Assembly (NCBI GenBank): GCA_023807065.1
Contig: JAJJLU010003501.1
Coordinates: forward strand, 1 to 64,000
Source: Isotricha intestinalis
Taxonomy: Eukaryota; Ciliophora; Litostomatea; Vestibuliferida; Isotrichidae
Length of the DNA stretch: 64,000 nucleotides
Reading direction: 5' to 3'
The notes below the pieces were generated by a model. The model was not told the DNA's origin. It worked only from the letters and a program-made list of their open reading frames with translations, and did not search any database. This document shows, piece by piece, positions 41,234 through 51,607 of this stretch (position 1 is the first letter of the stretch; every line of letters begins with the position of its first letter). The translations under genes were made by a program, and so were the position numbers.

Positions 41234-42319
41234 ATGATTAATATAAATGATTGGAGAAAACATTATTTTAATAAAAGAAATGATGTAGATGAAATCCAAT
41301 TTTATGAATTTGGAGCTCATTTTAAATATAAAGACTTATATAATAAATTGTTACAAATTATTAATGAAAAAAAAAGAAATAAAACAAAAGAAAGTTCTAA
41401 AACTATTATAAAGAATAATTCAGAGAAAAAAAAAATTAATAAAGGAATTAGTAGAAATCAAATGATTATTAATAATGATATACAAGATAATGATAGTTTT
41501 ATTTTTTCTTTGAAAAATATTTCAAAAAATAAATTAAATGATTTTTCTCATAAAAATAATAAAATTCAACTTAAAAAAAATACTATAAAAAATCATATTA
41601 ATATTCAAAAAAATAATGTTTTAAAAATTATTAAAAAAAAAATTATTAACAATGAAAATAATATAATAAAAAGAAATAATATAAATATAGATTCAAAGAG
41701 TTTTTCTCAAACAAGAAATATAAATTCAATAGGAAAAAACCAAAAAAAAATATTATTAAAAGAAAATGAGTTAAAATTTCAATTTTCAAATTATTTTAAT
41801 CAAAATTCAAAGTGTTTAAAGGAAAAATCAATAACAAAAAAATTATCTCCTAATAGAAATAATTCAAAAAAATTTAATATAAATATAATAAATAAAATAT
41901 CAAGAAATCAGAATGAGAATAAAAAAGAATTAATAGAAAATAATAAATCAATTAGTAATAATATATCTCAACAAAGTTCTGCAAGTACAGAAAAAAATAC
42001 AAATAAAACTTCTCATTTTTTAGATAAAAATCAAAAGATTATTCATTTAAAAAAAAAATATGATAATCATAATTTATTTTATAAACAAAATGCTGAAACT
42101 TTACCTAATCAAGAAAGTTATGTTTATAAAAATAAAAAAGATAATTATTTATTTACTATTTTAGTAAATAAAAAAATTAAAAAAAGAAATAATGTTTCTG
42201 CTTCTAAATGTGAAAAAAATATCATTTTGAAACATTCTATTTTTCAAACAAATAGAATTAACTCTATTTATAATAAAATTAATTATTCTAATTCAAAAAA
42301 AGAGAAAAAAGAATTTTGA
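41234..42319 (+). CDS. Basic Asn/Lys-rich protein, unknown
   Basis: 361 residues. Only the first 45 have ordinary complexity (MININDWRKHYFNKRNDVDE, FYEFGAHFKYKDLYNKL), a small conserved-looking head that could bind a partner. The rest is Asn/Lys/Ser-rich and presumably disordered, with basic runs. I do not recognise the family. It follows the TPR gene closely on the same strand and has a similar tail composition, so a linked function is possible but unproven. The stop is TGA. Confidence 0.6.
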   Translation: MININDWRKHYFNKRNDVDEIQFYEFGAHFKYKDLYNKLLQIINEKKRNKTKESSKTIIKNNSEKKKINKGISRNQMIINNDIQDNDSFIFSLKNISKNKLNDFSHKNNKIQLKKNTIKNHINIQKNNVLKIIKKKIINNENNIIKRNNINIDSKSFSQTRNINSIGKNQKKILLKENELKFQFSNYFNQNSKCLKEKSITKKLSPNRNNSKKFNINIINKISRNQNENKKELIENNKSISNNISQQSSASTEKNTNKTSHFLDKNQKIIHLKKKYDNHNLFYKQNAETLPNQESYVYKNKKDNYLFTILVNKKIKKRNNVSASKCEKNIILKHSIFQTNRINSIYNKINYSNSKKEKKEF

Positions 42320-42787
42320 GTGTTTTAATTATAAACAAATCAGGGTATATAATATTAAATAAATCATTAAAATTTGATTTATTATTTATATAAATATTTA
42401 ATATATTTTATTTAAAATAAAAAAAAAGTATTATTTAAAAAAAATTAAAAAAATTTAATTCCATAAATTAATAATATTCCTTAAAAACAATTAAACAAAA
42501 GAAAAAAAAAATAAGAAATAAGGTTTTTTATTTTTTATGGTTTTTTTAAGTTTGTTATAAAGAATCTTCGTATTATTTATTATATTTTTAATTTTCTTTA
42601 AATTACTAATTAATTTAATCAAATGATATTCTTAAAGAAAATTTATTATGAAAAATTCCTTATATGATAAAATGATAAAATATATTTTTATTTTTTTAAA
42701 TATAATAAAAAAATAAAATATAAAATAAAAGAAAATAATATACATAATCTATATTAATAATAATATTTAAAATACCATTGAAAAAAA
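42320..42787. other. Convergent intergenic, no feature seen
   Basis: 468 bp between the 3' ends of two convergent genes. AT-rich with no RNA gene, repeat or coding frame recognised. Confidence 0.5.
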
Positions 42788-44239
42788 TCACAAATTGAGT
42801 TTTTTGAGTAAAGCATTTAATTCATTCTTATATAAAAATTTTTCATATTTCATTTCTTCAGGAGTTAGGCATCTTTTAACTTCCCATTCTCCTTTAAGCC
42901 AATTATCTTTTTTTCCATTTTCCCAAATTCCATAAGTAAAAACCCCATTATGTACTTTAGCACCAACACCATTTTGTTTTCCATTATTCCAAAAGCCAAC
43001 AAAACATTCTAAAGGTTTCATTCGCCAAATAAAAACACCAAAACCATTTTTTAAATCATTTTTAAAGTAACCTATATATTTATGTTTATTTTTCCAAGAA
43101 AAAAGACCAAATCCATGCATATTTCCATTTAATACTTCACCACAATAAAAACTTTCATTTGTATAATATATTATTCCATAACCATTCATTTTATTATTTT
43201 TCCATTCTCCTTCGTAATATGTTTTATCTGGCCATTGATAAATTCCAATACCATGTTTTTTATTATTTAAAAACTCTCCTTTGTAAAAAGTTTTATCATC
43301 CCAAATTTCATATCCAATACCATTTAAATTATTTTTTTCCCAAAATCCTTCTCTTATATAATGTAATGTTTCATATCTTCCATATCCTTTAGGAATATTT
43401 TTTATATATTCTCCTTTATATATTGTTTTATTTTTTTTATTTATAAATTTACAAAATCCTGATACTTTATTATCTTTAAATATTCCATTTAATTTACTTT
43501 TATCATCCCATGTTACAATTCCATATCCATTTTTCTTATGAGAAAATTTATCCTTTTCACCATGATATTTTAAACTTTTATTTGATTTCTTTAAGAAAAA
43601 ACCATATATTTCTTCTTCTTTATTTTTAAATAAATTTTCTATATTTATATTATTCTCTTTTACATTCATTTCTTCTTCTGATGACATTGAAAAAAAAGAT
43701 AAAATTTTAGATTGTTGCTTTTTTATTGTTGAGGAATCTTGATATGAATTTCTTCTTTTTGATATTATATCATCTGCTAATACTATTTTATTATTTTTAA
43801 TTGACTTAAAATTTGGACTTATATTTGCATACATTGAATTTACATTTTGAAAATTTAGATACATTGATTTATTATTTTTAATATTTAAATTATTTGAATT
43901 TTTTTTTTGAATATTTGAATTTAATGAATTTAAAGGAAGTAAAGATTCATTTTTTTTTTTATTTTCAATTCGAGGACTATGTTTTATAGTAGAACTAAAT
44001 TTTTTAATTGTTTTTCTTTGTAAATATTTTCTAAAAGCTCTTTGAATTTTTGCTACTTGAGTATGAAAAAAATATTTTGATTCTTTTGAGATACTTATTT
44101 TTTTTCCATAAGTATCAGTTGGTTTTTCATTTTCAGTTTCATAAAAATCATTAATTTCATTATTTTCTATAACCATTTTCTTTTCATTATTATTACATGG
44201 ACAAAGGTCATTTGATATACATAAGGGAAAATTTCCCAT
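42788..44239 (-). CDS. MORN-repeat protein with IQ motif and Met-Gly start
   Basis: 483 residues. It begins MGNFPLC with early Cys, a possible myristoylation plus palmitoylation signal. An IQ-type motif (AKIQRAFRKYLQRK, about 65-78) could bind calmodulin. The C-terminal half holds nine or ten MORN repeats of about 23 residues, for example FYKGEFLNNKKHGIGIYQWPDKT and YYEGEWKNNKMNGYGIIYYTNES. MORN arrays bind lipids and scaffold membrane-cytoskeleton contacts. Together: an inner-membrane or cortex scaffold that may respond to Ca through calmodulin. The 57130-59049 gene has the same plan, so the two are probably paralogous. Confidence 0.87.
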   Translation of the reverse strand: MGNFPLCISNDLCPCNNNEKKMVIENNEINDFYETENEKPTDTYGKKISISKESKYFFHTQVAKIQRAFRKYLQRKTIKKFSSTIKHSPRIENKKKNESLLPLNSLNSNIQKKNSNNLNIKNNKSMYLNFQNVNSMYANISPNFKSIKNNKIVLADDIISKRRNSYQDSSTIKKQQSKILSFFSMSSEEEMNVKENNINIENLFKNKEEEIYGFFLKKSNKSLKYHGEKDKFSHKKNGYGIVTWDDKSKLNGIFKDNKVSGFCKFINKKNKTIYKGEYIKNIPKGYGRYETLHYIREGFWEKNNLNGIGYEIWDDKTFYKGEFLNNKKHGIGIYQWPDKTYYEGEWKNNKMNGYGIIYYTNESFYCGEVLNGNMHGFGLFSWKNKHKYIGYFKNDLKNGFGVFIWRMKPLECFVGFWNNGKQNGVGAKVHNGVFTYGIWENGKKDNWLKGEWEVKRCLTPEEMKYEKFLYKNELNALLKKLNL

Positions 44240-44448
44240 AATTTATTTAACATTTTAAACAATATAATATTTAATTTTGATTATTCTAAATAATAAATAT
44301 TTTATAATTCAATCTTTTTTTTATGAGTTATGATTTATAACCAATAATTTATTTTTTTATTATATGTTTATTATTATATTTTATTTTCTTTAGGAATAAA
44401 AATTTATATTTTTTTTTATTTATAAAAAAATGAAAAAAATATTTAATT

Positions 44449-46203
44449 TTAATTTTCATATTTATTTACATCATCAATTTGAATATCACTTAAACTTTTT
44501 TCAAAGAGAAATTTTTTTGAATGAGAATTTTGGATTAAATCACTTGGTTTATTTAATATATAAATTTCTTTTTGTTTATCAAATAATTCTAAAGAATTAA
44601 TTGAAGAGTGAGAAGATTTATTTTTTACTTTCTTTTGTTCTTTTAAACTATTATTTAAATCAGATTGACTTAAATTTCTTTCTGAAAGAGATTCTTTAAA
44701 ATAAAAAGAATCATAATTATTAATTTGATTATTATTTATATTATTTTCTTCATTATCATAGTTATTAAAGTGATTAAATTCTTTTTGAAGTTTACTTTTA
44801 ATTTCCAATAAATTTTTTTCTTCAATACTTTGATATAAAAATTCGTCTTCTTGAATTTTATTTCTTTCTTTTAAATTATCTATTATTTTTATTGGATTTG
44901 TTGCTTCTAAACTATTTTCATTATATTCTTCTATTTTTTTTTTTTTTGTACTTCTATGAATAAATTTCTCTAAATTTAGTTTATTTTTATAATTATCTTT
45001 TAATTGTTTTTTATTATTATTTATTATATTTAGATTATTTTTATTATGAATAATTTTTTTTATTTCTTCTAATTTTTTATATGTCATTCTACCTTTAATT
45101 AATCTTTTTTGAGTATGATTATTATTTTTCTTTTCATTTATTTTTTTTATATTTTTTGCTTTATATAGATTTTTCTGTGATTTATTATTTGTTTCTCTTG
45201 TTTTAACTGAAGATGTATTAAAAGGAGATTTACTTTTTGATTTTATATTTATTGCATTTTTATTGTCTTTATTTCTTGATTTATCTTCTTTTTTTTTTCT
45301 TCCACAAAAATTCTTTTGAAAAGAAACTTTTTTATTAGCAATTGAATTCAATTGCTTATTATTAATTGTTGTTTTATTATTATTATTTTTATTATTTGTT
45401 GTATTTAAAATTGTTTTATTATCTTGTTTTTTTAAATTCTTAAATAAATTAATCCTAATTAAATTATAATTATATTTATTATTTTTTTTTTGATTATTCA
45501 TCATTTCTTGTTGATACCTAAAATAAGTTAAAGTAAAAGGTTTCCGATGAGAAAAAATATTATCATTACTTAATTTAGATTTTATTGATTCTGAATGTTT
45601 AAAAATTGAAGAATAATGTTTTGTTGAATTTGTAATAAAAGAGTTTTTAAATTTATCTTCCTTTTCATTTAATAATAATTTATTATTCAAATTATTTGTA
45701 CTGTTAAATGAATATGAAAATTTATTTCTAATAGAATTTAATTGTTTTATTTTTTTTAATTCTTCATCAATATTATTATCATAAATAGTTAAATTTTCAT
45801 CTTCATTTAACTCATTCAATGATGAATTATTGTCTTTCTTTTGAAATAATTTATTGTTTATATTATCATTGTTTCTTGAACTCATTGAATGAATTTTTTT
45901 TTTTAAAGTTAAAATTAAATCATCTTTTTCTTTTAATTGTTCATTTAGTTTATCAATATTATTTTTTATTTTATTGAATTCTAACGTTATATCAAATATT
46001 TTTCCATAATTATTTCCTAAATTATTATAAGTGAAATAGTGTTTTTGATTAGAAAGAAAATTATTTTTTGTTCTTAAGTTTCCATTTTTTATATGAGGAT
46101 TTTTTTCATTATTAAAATTAGGTTTATATAAATTGGGAATTTTATTTAAATTTTTTTCAATGTTATCCATTGAGGTTAAAATCAAGCTTTTATATATAGA
46201 CAT
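44449..46203 (-). CDS. Asn/Lys-rich coiled-coil protein, unknown
   Basis: 584 residues with no known domain. A short coiled coil lies at about 74-107 (FNKIKNNIDKLNEQLKEKDDLILTLKKK). The rest is Lys/Asn/Ser low complexity. A start at MSIYKSL or the in-frame Met at residue 12 is possible. A spacer of 261 bp separates it from the divergent gene at 46465, which has a comparable composition and a similar coiled-coil segment; whether they share ancestry I cannot tell. No function assigned. Confidence 0.6.
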   Translation of the reverse strand: MSIYKSLILTSMDNIEKNLNKIPNLYKPNFNNEKNPHIKNGNLRTKNNFLSNQKHYFTYNNLGNNYGKIFDITLEFNKIKNNIDKLNEQLKEKDDLILTLKKKIHSMSSRNNDNINNKLFQKKDNNSSLNELNEDENLTIYDNNIDEELKKIKQLNSIRNKFSYSFNSTNNLNNKLLLNEKEDKFKNSFITNSTKHYSSIFKHSESIKSKLSNDNIFSHRKPFTLTYFRYQQEMMNNQKKNNKYNYNLIRINLFKNLKKQDNKTILNTTNNKNNNNKTTINNKQLNSIANKKVSFQKNFCGRKKKEDKSRNKDNKNAINIKSKSKSPFNTSSVKTRETNNKSQKNLYKAKNIKKINEKKNNNHTQKRLIKGRMTYKKLEEIKKIIHNKNNLNIINNNKKQLKDNYKNKLNLEKFIHRSTKKKKIEEYNENSLEATNPIKIIDNLKERNKIQEDEFLYQSIEEKNLLEIKSKLQKEFNHFNNYDNEENNINNNQINNYDSFYFKESLSERNLSQSDLNNSLKEQKKVKNKSSHSSINSLELFDKQKEIYILNKPSDLIQNSHSKKFLFEKSLSDIQIDDVNKYEN

Positions 46204-46464
46204 ATTTATGATTGTCTTTTTTTTGATCTATAATATTTAATAATAATTATTAATTCTGTTTCAAATAAAATTTACTATATTTAAATCGTAAGTTATATGT
46301 TGTTATTATTATAATGAAATATTTAATATTCAAATTAAATTCAAGAAAAAAACGAAAAACAAACATTACATAAATTAAAAATAAATATTGAAAAGATGTT
46401 TTTTTTTGAGGTATTATAAAATATAATTAAGATTTTATTATTAATTTTAATAATAAAAAATTTA

Positions 46465-48354
46465 ATGAGCTACAATTTTTCTATTTCTAATAGAAGATAT
46501 TATTCAAATCCAAAATACTCAACATTGACTCCTCAAACGAGTAATTATTTTGGAAAATCAATAAATAAAAGAATTGAATTATTTAGTCCTTTAAATTCTA
46601 GAAATAATAAATTTGAAAGAAATCAAAGTAATTTAACGATTATTTCAAATTATTCAAATATTAAAAATGATAATTTACTTTCTCCAAATCAAAATATGAA
46701 TAATTATAAAAAAAATACATTTTGTTCAGAAATGATTAATCTTAAATTAAAATTTAATTCAATAAATCAAAAAATTGAAAGATTAAATAAATTATTAAAT
46801 GTATATGATATTACATCAAGAAATAATAATAATGAAATTAAAAGACCAAATAGTTATAATCAAATATATAAAAAAACAACAGAAAATAATAATTTAAATT
46901 TACATAATTCAGTATTATTTTCTAATAAAAAATCTAATATTGTAAATTCACCAATTTCATATATTAATAATAATAATTACTTGAGTCCTTCTAATAAAAA
47001 ATCATCTGTTGAAAATTATTATAGTAATGATAATTTAATTAATTCTTCATCATCAAAATCAACATTAGATTATAATAATCATTCTTCAAATTATTTCACT
47101 CCAAATAAATCTATTTCTTTAAGATTTTATTCTAATTCTCATAATGATAATTTAAATTTATCAAATAATTCTCATTTTAAAATAAATTCATTTTCTAATT
47201 TGTTTTCCCCTGAACATAATAAAAATGAAATATCAAAACAAGAAAATTTTAATATTGTTTCAGAAACAAATAAAAATAATTATGATTATATAAAGAAAAC
47301 AAGAAAATTAATTAGTAATTATAAAAGTAGAAATTCAAATAATAATAAATTACTAGGAGGAAATTCATATAGAAATAATAAAATTAAAAAAATAGATTTA
47401 GATAGATTAAATAATACAAATGTATTATTATCAAATGGTGAATTAAAAAAAGCAATTAAAAATTTACATGAAAAAAGAAAAATATTAGTTGATGGATATA
47501 ATGATGGTTTAGAAAGATATAGAAAATTGAAATTAAATCAACAATTAAATAATTTTAATAAAAGAATAATAACTGGAAATTGGTCATATCTTAGAAATAG
47601 CTTTGATGAAAGCAATTATCCTAATTTTTTAAATAATTCAATTAGAAGAAATCATTTAAAAGTTAAAGTTTATTATTCTCCTTTTAATAAAATAGAAGAA
47701 AATTCAAAAGATAAAAATTTTAAGATAAATAAAAATAATGAAATTGTTTCTTCTGAAATTAAAGAAAAAAAATTAGATGATCAAAAATTAAATAATAAAG
47801 ATGAATATATTAAAATAAAAGATAATAATTCTTTTTCAAAAGATATAGATAAAAATATAAATGATAATAATTTAAATGAATCAAATAAGAAAAGTAATAA
47901 AATTAATGATGATAAAGAGTTAATAAATTCATTTAATAATAAAGAAAATTCTAATGAAAACCTTCAAAATAATATTCAAATTAAAAATGAAAATAAGATA
48001 AATGGAAATAATGAAGATTTTAATAATTTAAAAGAAGAAAACAAAAATTTAAATCAAGAAAATCCTGAAATCAAAGATAAAAAAGAAGAAATTAAAAATG
48101 AAAAGATTAAAAATAATTTAAATGAAGAAAATACAGAAATAAAAAATAATAATATAAATGAAGAAAATATCGAAAATAATATTAAAGAAGGAGATACTAA
48201 AAATCAAAATGGAACAAATGAAGAAAAAAAAGAATTTAAAAAGGAAAATATAAATAATTATGTTCCAACAAATGAAAAAAAAAATGAAGAAGAAGAAGTA
48301 GAACAAATTTTTGATGAAATTAAAAAAAATGATGAAACTAAAGAACAGAATTAA
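46465..48354 (+). CDS. Asn/Ser-rich protein with acidic C-terminus, unknown
   Basis: 629 residues, mostly low complexity. Early coiled-coil-like segment (about 91-112, LKLKFNSINQKIERLNKLLN). A better-ordered stretch lies near 310-400 (LSNGELKKAIKNLHEKRKIL, DGLERYRKLKLNQQ, ITGNWSYLRNSFDESNYP). The last 200 residues are Lys/Glu/Asn-rich, ending in a Glu run. It has no recognised domain; it may be a cytoskeletal protein. The gene is divergent from 44449-46203 and 126 bp upstream of the PP2C gene. Confidence 0.6.
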   Translation: MSYNFSISNRRYYSNPKYSTLTPQTSNYFGKSINKRIELFSPLNSRNNKFERNQSNLTIISNYSNIKNDNLLSPNQNMNNYKKNTFCSEMINLKLKFNSINQKIERLNKLLNVYDITSRNNNNEIKRPNSYNQIYKKTTENNNLNLHNSVLFSNKKSNIVNSPISYINNNNYLSPSNKKSSVENYYSNDNLINSSSSKSTLDYNNHSSNYFTPNKSISLRFYSNSHNDNLNLSNNSHFKINSFSNLFSPEHNKNEISKQENFNIVSETNKNNYDYIKKTRKLISNYKSRNSNNNKLLGGNSYRNNKIKKIDLDRLNNTNVLLSNGELKKAIKNLHEKRKILVDGYNDGLERYRKLKLNQQLNNFNKRIITGNWSYLRNSFDESNYPNFLNNSIRRNHLKVKVYYSPFNKIEENSKDKNFKINKNNEIVSSEIKEKKLDDQKLNNKDEYIKIKDNNSFSKDIDKNINDNNLNESNKKSNKINDDKELINSFNNKENSNENLQNNIQIKNENKINGNNEDFNNLKEENKNLNQENPEIKDKKEEIKNEKIKNNLNEENTEIKNNNINEENIENNIKEGDTKNQNGTNEEKKEFKKENINNYVPTNEKKNEEEEVEQIFDEIKKNDETKEQN

Positions 48355-48480
48355 AACAATTAATATAAATAATATTTTATTTAATAATTTATTAAAAGGT
48401 TTTTTAGAGAATAATAAAATAAACTATCATCTTTAAAAAAATTAAAATAAATCAATTTCTTAATAAAAAACAACAAAAAA

Positions 48481-49557
48481 ATGGAAACTAAATCAAAACC
48501 ACGTAAAAAAAAAGGAGGGTTTCACACATTATCAGTAGGAGAAAAAAAAGGAAGTCCAACAAAACATAAAATTCAATCAAAAAAATCAGATAATCAATTA
48601 GACAAAAAGAAATCAATCTCAGATATAAAATTAACAGATTTAGAGATAATAAATAAGACCAAATATGTAGCAGCAACACTTAAAGGAAAAGATGATTTTG
48701 GTAATGTAAAAACAAACCAAGACAAATACGTGTATTGTGAAAATATATTTAATTTAGAAAATTGTAATGTTTTCGGAATTTTAGATGGACATGGTTCGAA
48801 TGGTCATTTAGTGAGTGATTTTTGTGGAGAAGCAATAAAGAAATTTTTTAAAGAAGAATCACATTTCATCACAAAGCAAAATAAGAAAATAACAAAAGAA
48901 TCATTGTATCAGAAGTTAACACAGAATAATTATATATTTTTAAAAAAATTTTATGAAAATCTCCAGAAAGAATTAATAGATGCTTCATTTGACACTCATT
49001 TCAGTGGAACAACATGTGTGATAGTATATCAAATAGATAATAAGATAATATGTTCAAATATAGGAGATAGTAGAGCAATATTAATAAATAAGAAGGGAGA
49101 AGAGAAAGAAATAATAGAATTAAGTAAAGATCAAAAACCAACGAATCCAGAAGAAAAAAAAAGAATAGAAGAATCAGGAGGTGAAATTGCTCCTTGTGAT
49201 GATGAAATTGATTTAGATGGTCCTAAGAGAGTTTGGGTTAAAGGAGAAAAATTTCCTGGTATTGCTATTAGTAGAACCTTAGGAGATGAAGTAGGAAAAA
49301 GTGTTGGTGTTATTTGTACTCCTGAATTTATTGAAAAAACTTTACCTTCAAATTCTTCTTATTGTATTGTGGCTTCTGATGGTATTTGGGAATTCCTTTC
49401 TAATGATGATGTTCTTCATCATACTTTTCAATTCTTTGGCCATAAGGATTTTGAAGGAATGATTAAAAATTTAATTAAGGCTTCTTGCTTAGAATGGAGT
49501 AATGAAGGACCTGGTAGAGATGATATTACTGTTGTTATTCATTATTTTGGAAATTAA
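48481..49557 (+). CDS. PP2C-type protein phosphatase (PPM)
   Basis: Metal-dependent Ser/Thr phosphatase of 358 residues. PP2C motifs run in order: KTNQDKYVY (residues about 77-85; ligand Asp 81), FGILDGHGSNG (102-107 DGHGSN), SGTTCVIVYQ, SNIGDSRAIL, AISRTLGDE, CIVASDGIWEFLSNDD and RDDITVVI. All usual Mn/Mg-binding aspartates are present (in DKY, DGHG, SDG and RDD). The N-terminus (1-60) is a Lys-rich lead with HTLSVGEKKGSP, as in a subgroup of ciliate PP2Cs. There is no TM or signal peptide, so it is cytoplasmic or nuclear. An intact active site makes it a likely counter-enzyme to kinases such as those in this window, though no direct link is shown. Confidence 0.92.
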   Translation: METKSKPRKKKGGFHTLSVGEKKGSPTKHKIQSKKSDNQLDKKKSISDIKLTDLEIINKTKYVAATLKGKDDFGNVKTNQDKYVYCENIFNLENCNVFGILDGHGSNGHLVSDFCGEAIKKFFKEESHFITKQNKKITKESLYQKLTQNNYIFLKKFYENLQKELIDASFDTHFSGTTCVIVYQIDNKIICSNIGDSRAILINKKGEEKEIIELSKDQKPTNPEEKKRIEESGGEIAPCDDEIDLDGPKRVWVKGEKFPGIAISRTLGDEVGKSVGVICTPEFIEKTLPSNSSYCIVASDGIWEFLSNDDVLHHTFQFFGHKDFEGMIKNLIKASCLEWSNEGPGRDDITVVIHYFGN

Positions 49558-49906
49558 AAGTTATTTTTTTTTTTTTCTTTTGTTTGAAAGGTGTTTGGAG
49601 TTGTTTTGTTTATTTTTTATTGAAGTTTTAAATATTTTTTAAAGAATTTTTATTAGGTTATTATTATTATATTTTGGGTGTTAATTAATTATTTTTATGT
49701 ATTCTTTATAAAATGTTTAATCTTTCTTTTAAATTTTTGAATTTATAATATAAATTTTTTAATTAATTTGAAAATGATTTGTTACAATTTTTTACAATAT
49801 TTTTTCCTTTTTATAATAAATCAAATTAATTGATTTTTATGAACAAAATGATAAGTAAAATATAATAAAAAAAAGAAAATAAAAATTTTAAAAAAATAAA
49901 AAATTT
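49558..49906. other. Convergent intergenic, no feature seen
   Basis: 349 bp between the convergent PP2C and Rab genes. AT-rich; no coding, RNA or repeat feature recognised. Confidence 0.5.
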
Positions 49907-50620
49907 TTAACAAATACAATTTTTACATCCTTTATTATCTTGAAAAGTGACTAAATTACTTTTATCTAAAGTATTAGTTAAAATAGAAGAATTTCTAGAT
50001 TGAAATCCATTAAGTAAAGGAATAATATTTTTAATATATAATTCTTTTACAGATTCTTCAAATAATAAATCAATATTATCTCCATTTGCAGCACTTGTTT
50101 CATAATAATTTAAAATATTATTTTGATTAATAAAAACTTCAATTTTTTCTTTAGAAACTTTTCTTTCATTTTCTTTATCAATTTTATTTCCAATTAAAAA
50201 AACTAAAGTATCTTCAGAACAAACTTCTTTAATTTCATTTAACCAATAATTAAGAGAATTAAAGGATTCAATATCATCAATAGCAAAAACAACAAAAATA
50301 CACAACGCACTTTTATAAAAGTTTTTAATGACAGAATGATAAATCTCTTGACCACAAGTATCCCATAATTGAATTCTTATTTTTGAATTATTAACTTTGT
50401 AATTTTTCCATGAATGATCAAAACATAATGTTGTTTTGTAATCATTTGTAAATATGTTGTTTACTCCTCGAGATATTATACTACTCTTTCCTACTCCTGG
50501 TTCTCCTATTATCACAATTTTAAAATTAAATTCACTTGATGTATCTGATGGTAATGATGTTATTTCTATTTTCTTCTCTTCTGTCATTTTTCTATTTTTT
50601 TTTTTTATTATTTTAATCAA
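49907..50620 (-). CDS. Rab-family small GTPase, canonical motifs
   Basis: Vesicle-traffic GTPase of 237 residues. It has GEPGVGKSS (P-loop, 39-47), the switch-I Thr region TTLCFDHSWK, WDTCGQE (86-92, catalytic Gln kept), GNKID (guanine specificity) and SAANG (family SAK). The C-terminus is CKNCIC, which could be a double geranylgeranylation signal in CXC form. The first Met gives a basic lead (MIKIIKKKNRK); the second, MTEEKK at residue 12, gives a length closer to Rab norms and may be the true start. WDTCGQ has Cys for the usual Ala. The start is divergent from a spacer of 177 bp before the next Rab-like gene on the same strand. Confidence 0.9.
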   Translation of the reverse strand: MIKIIKKKNRKMTEEKKIEITSLPSDTSSEFNFKIVIIGEPGVGKSSIISRGVNNIFTNDYKTTLCFDHSWKNYKVNNSKIRIQLWDTCGQEIYHSVIKNFYKSALCIFVVFAIDDIESFNSLNYWLNEIKEVCSEDTLVFLIGNKIDKENERKVSKEKIEVFINQNNILNYYETSAANGDNIDLLFEESVKELYIKNIIPLLNGFQSRNSSILTNTLDKSNLVTFQDNKGCKNCIC

Positions 50621-50797
50621 TATTATTTTTTATTTTCAATATGTTTTTTTTTGGGATTTATATTTATTACAATAAAATGTTTTATTTATTAATAGTATTT
50701 TAATATAATTTATATAAAAATATAATTTATTTCTTATGTTATATAAAAATTTTAATTACATATTTACATAAATTAAATAATTATTCAGAAGTAAAAT

Positions 50798-51478
50798 TTA
50801 ACAACATTTTTTATTTTTTTTACTTCTATTATCAATATCATTAATTTTAAAATTACTACTATAAAATATAGTATTTCCTCTATTTTTAATTAATTGTTCA
50901 TCAAAACTGAATTTATGTTTATGCTCATTTAATAAGTCTGAAACCTTTAAAAAAAATTCTAAAACATTTTCACAATTTTTTGCAGAAATTTCAGCGACTA
51001 AAATATTAGGATCATATTCCCTTAAAATTTTAATAGCATTATCCAAAGAAAAAGTTTTATCCTTACAATCACTTTTATTAATTAAAGCAATAAAAGTTTT
51101 TTTTTTCTTAGTTTTAATTTTTTGAATATTATGATTAATATAATCAATAAAATTATTACAAGTATTTAAAGATTCAATTGAATTATAAGATAAGACAATA
51201 ATAAAACAAGATGATTGTTTATATAAATGAGAAGGTAAAATTTGCATTTCCATTTCATCTCCACATGTATCCCAAATTGATAGTCTTATATTTTTATATT
51301 CTTTCATATAAAAATTAACTCCTATTGTTGTTATATATTTTTTCTCAAATCTATTTTTTGTTAATTGAAGTAATAATGATGTTTTTCCTACACCATTTAT
51401 ACCAAATAATATTATTGTTTCATGATTTTTTTTCTCTATTACATTATTTCTATATAATGTTGATATATCACTTTCCAT
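50798..51478 (-). CDS. Rab-like small GTPase with altered catalytic site
   Basis: 226 residues. P-loop GINGVGKTS (26-34), switch I with TIGVNFYMKE, but WDTCGDE (69-75) where Rabs have WDTAGQE: the catalytic Gln is Asp. NKSD (134-137) keeps guanine specificity and ISAKN the SAK loop. The C-terminus KKNKKCC is a Cys-Cys prenylation signal, so it should be membrane-bound. Loss of the Gln usually lowers intrinsic GTP hydrolysis, so it may stay GTP-loaded or rely on a GAP. It lies beside another Rab gene on the same strand, perhaps an old duplication, though the two are diverged. Confidence 0.87.
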   Translation of the reverse strand: MESDISTLYRNNVIEKKNHETIILFGINGVGKTSLLLQLTKNRFEKKYITTIGVNFYMKEYKNIRLSIWDTCGDEMEMQILPSHLYKQSSCFIIVLSYNSIESLNTCNNFIDYINHNIQKIKTKKKKTFIALINKSDCKDKTFSLDNAIKILREYDPNILVAEISAKNCENVLEFFLKVSDLLNEHKHKFSFDEQLIKNRGNTIFYSSNFKINDIDNRSKKNKKCC

Positions 51479-51607
51479 TTTTTTTTAATTTAAAATATTG
51501 TTTTTTTCCTAAGTAAATCATCTATTATTAAATTAAAGCAATATAATGATTATATTAAAAAAATATATGAAAAAATCATAAATAAATTTATTTAATCTTA
51601 AAAAAGC

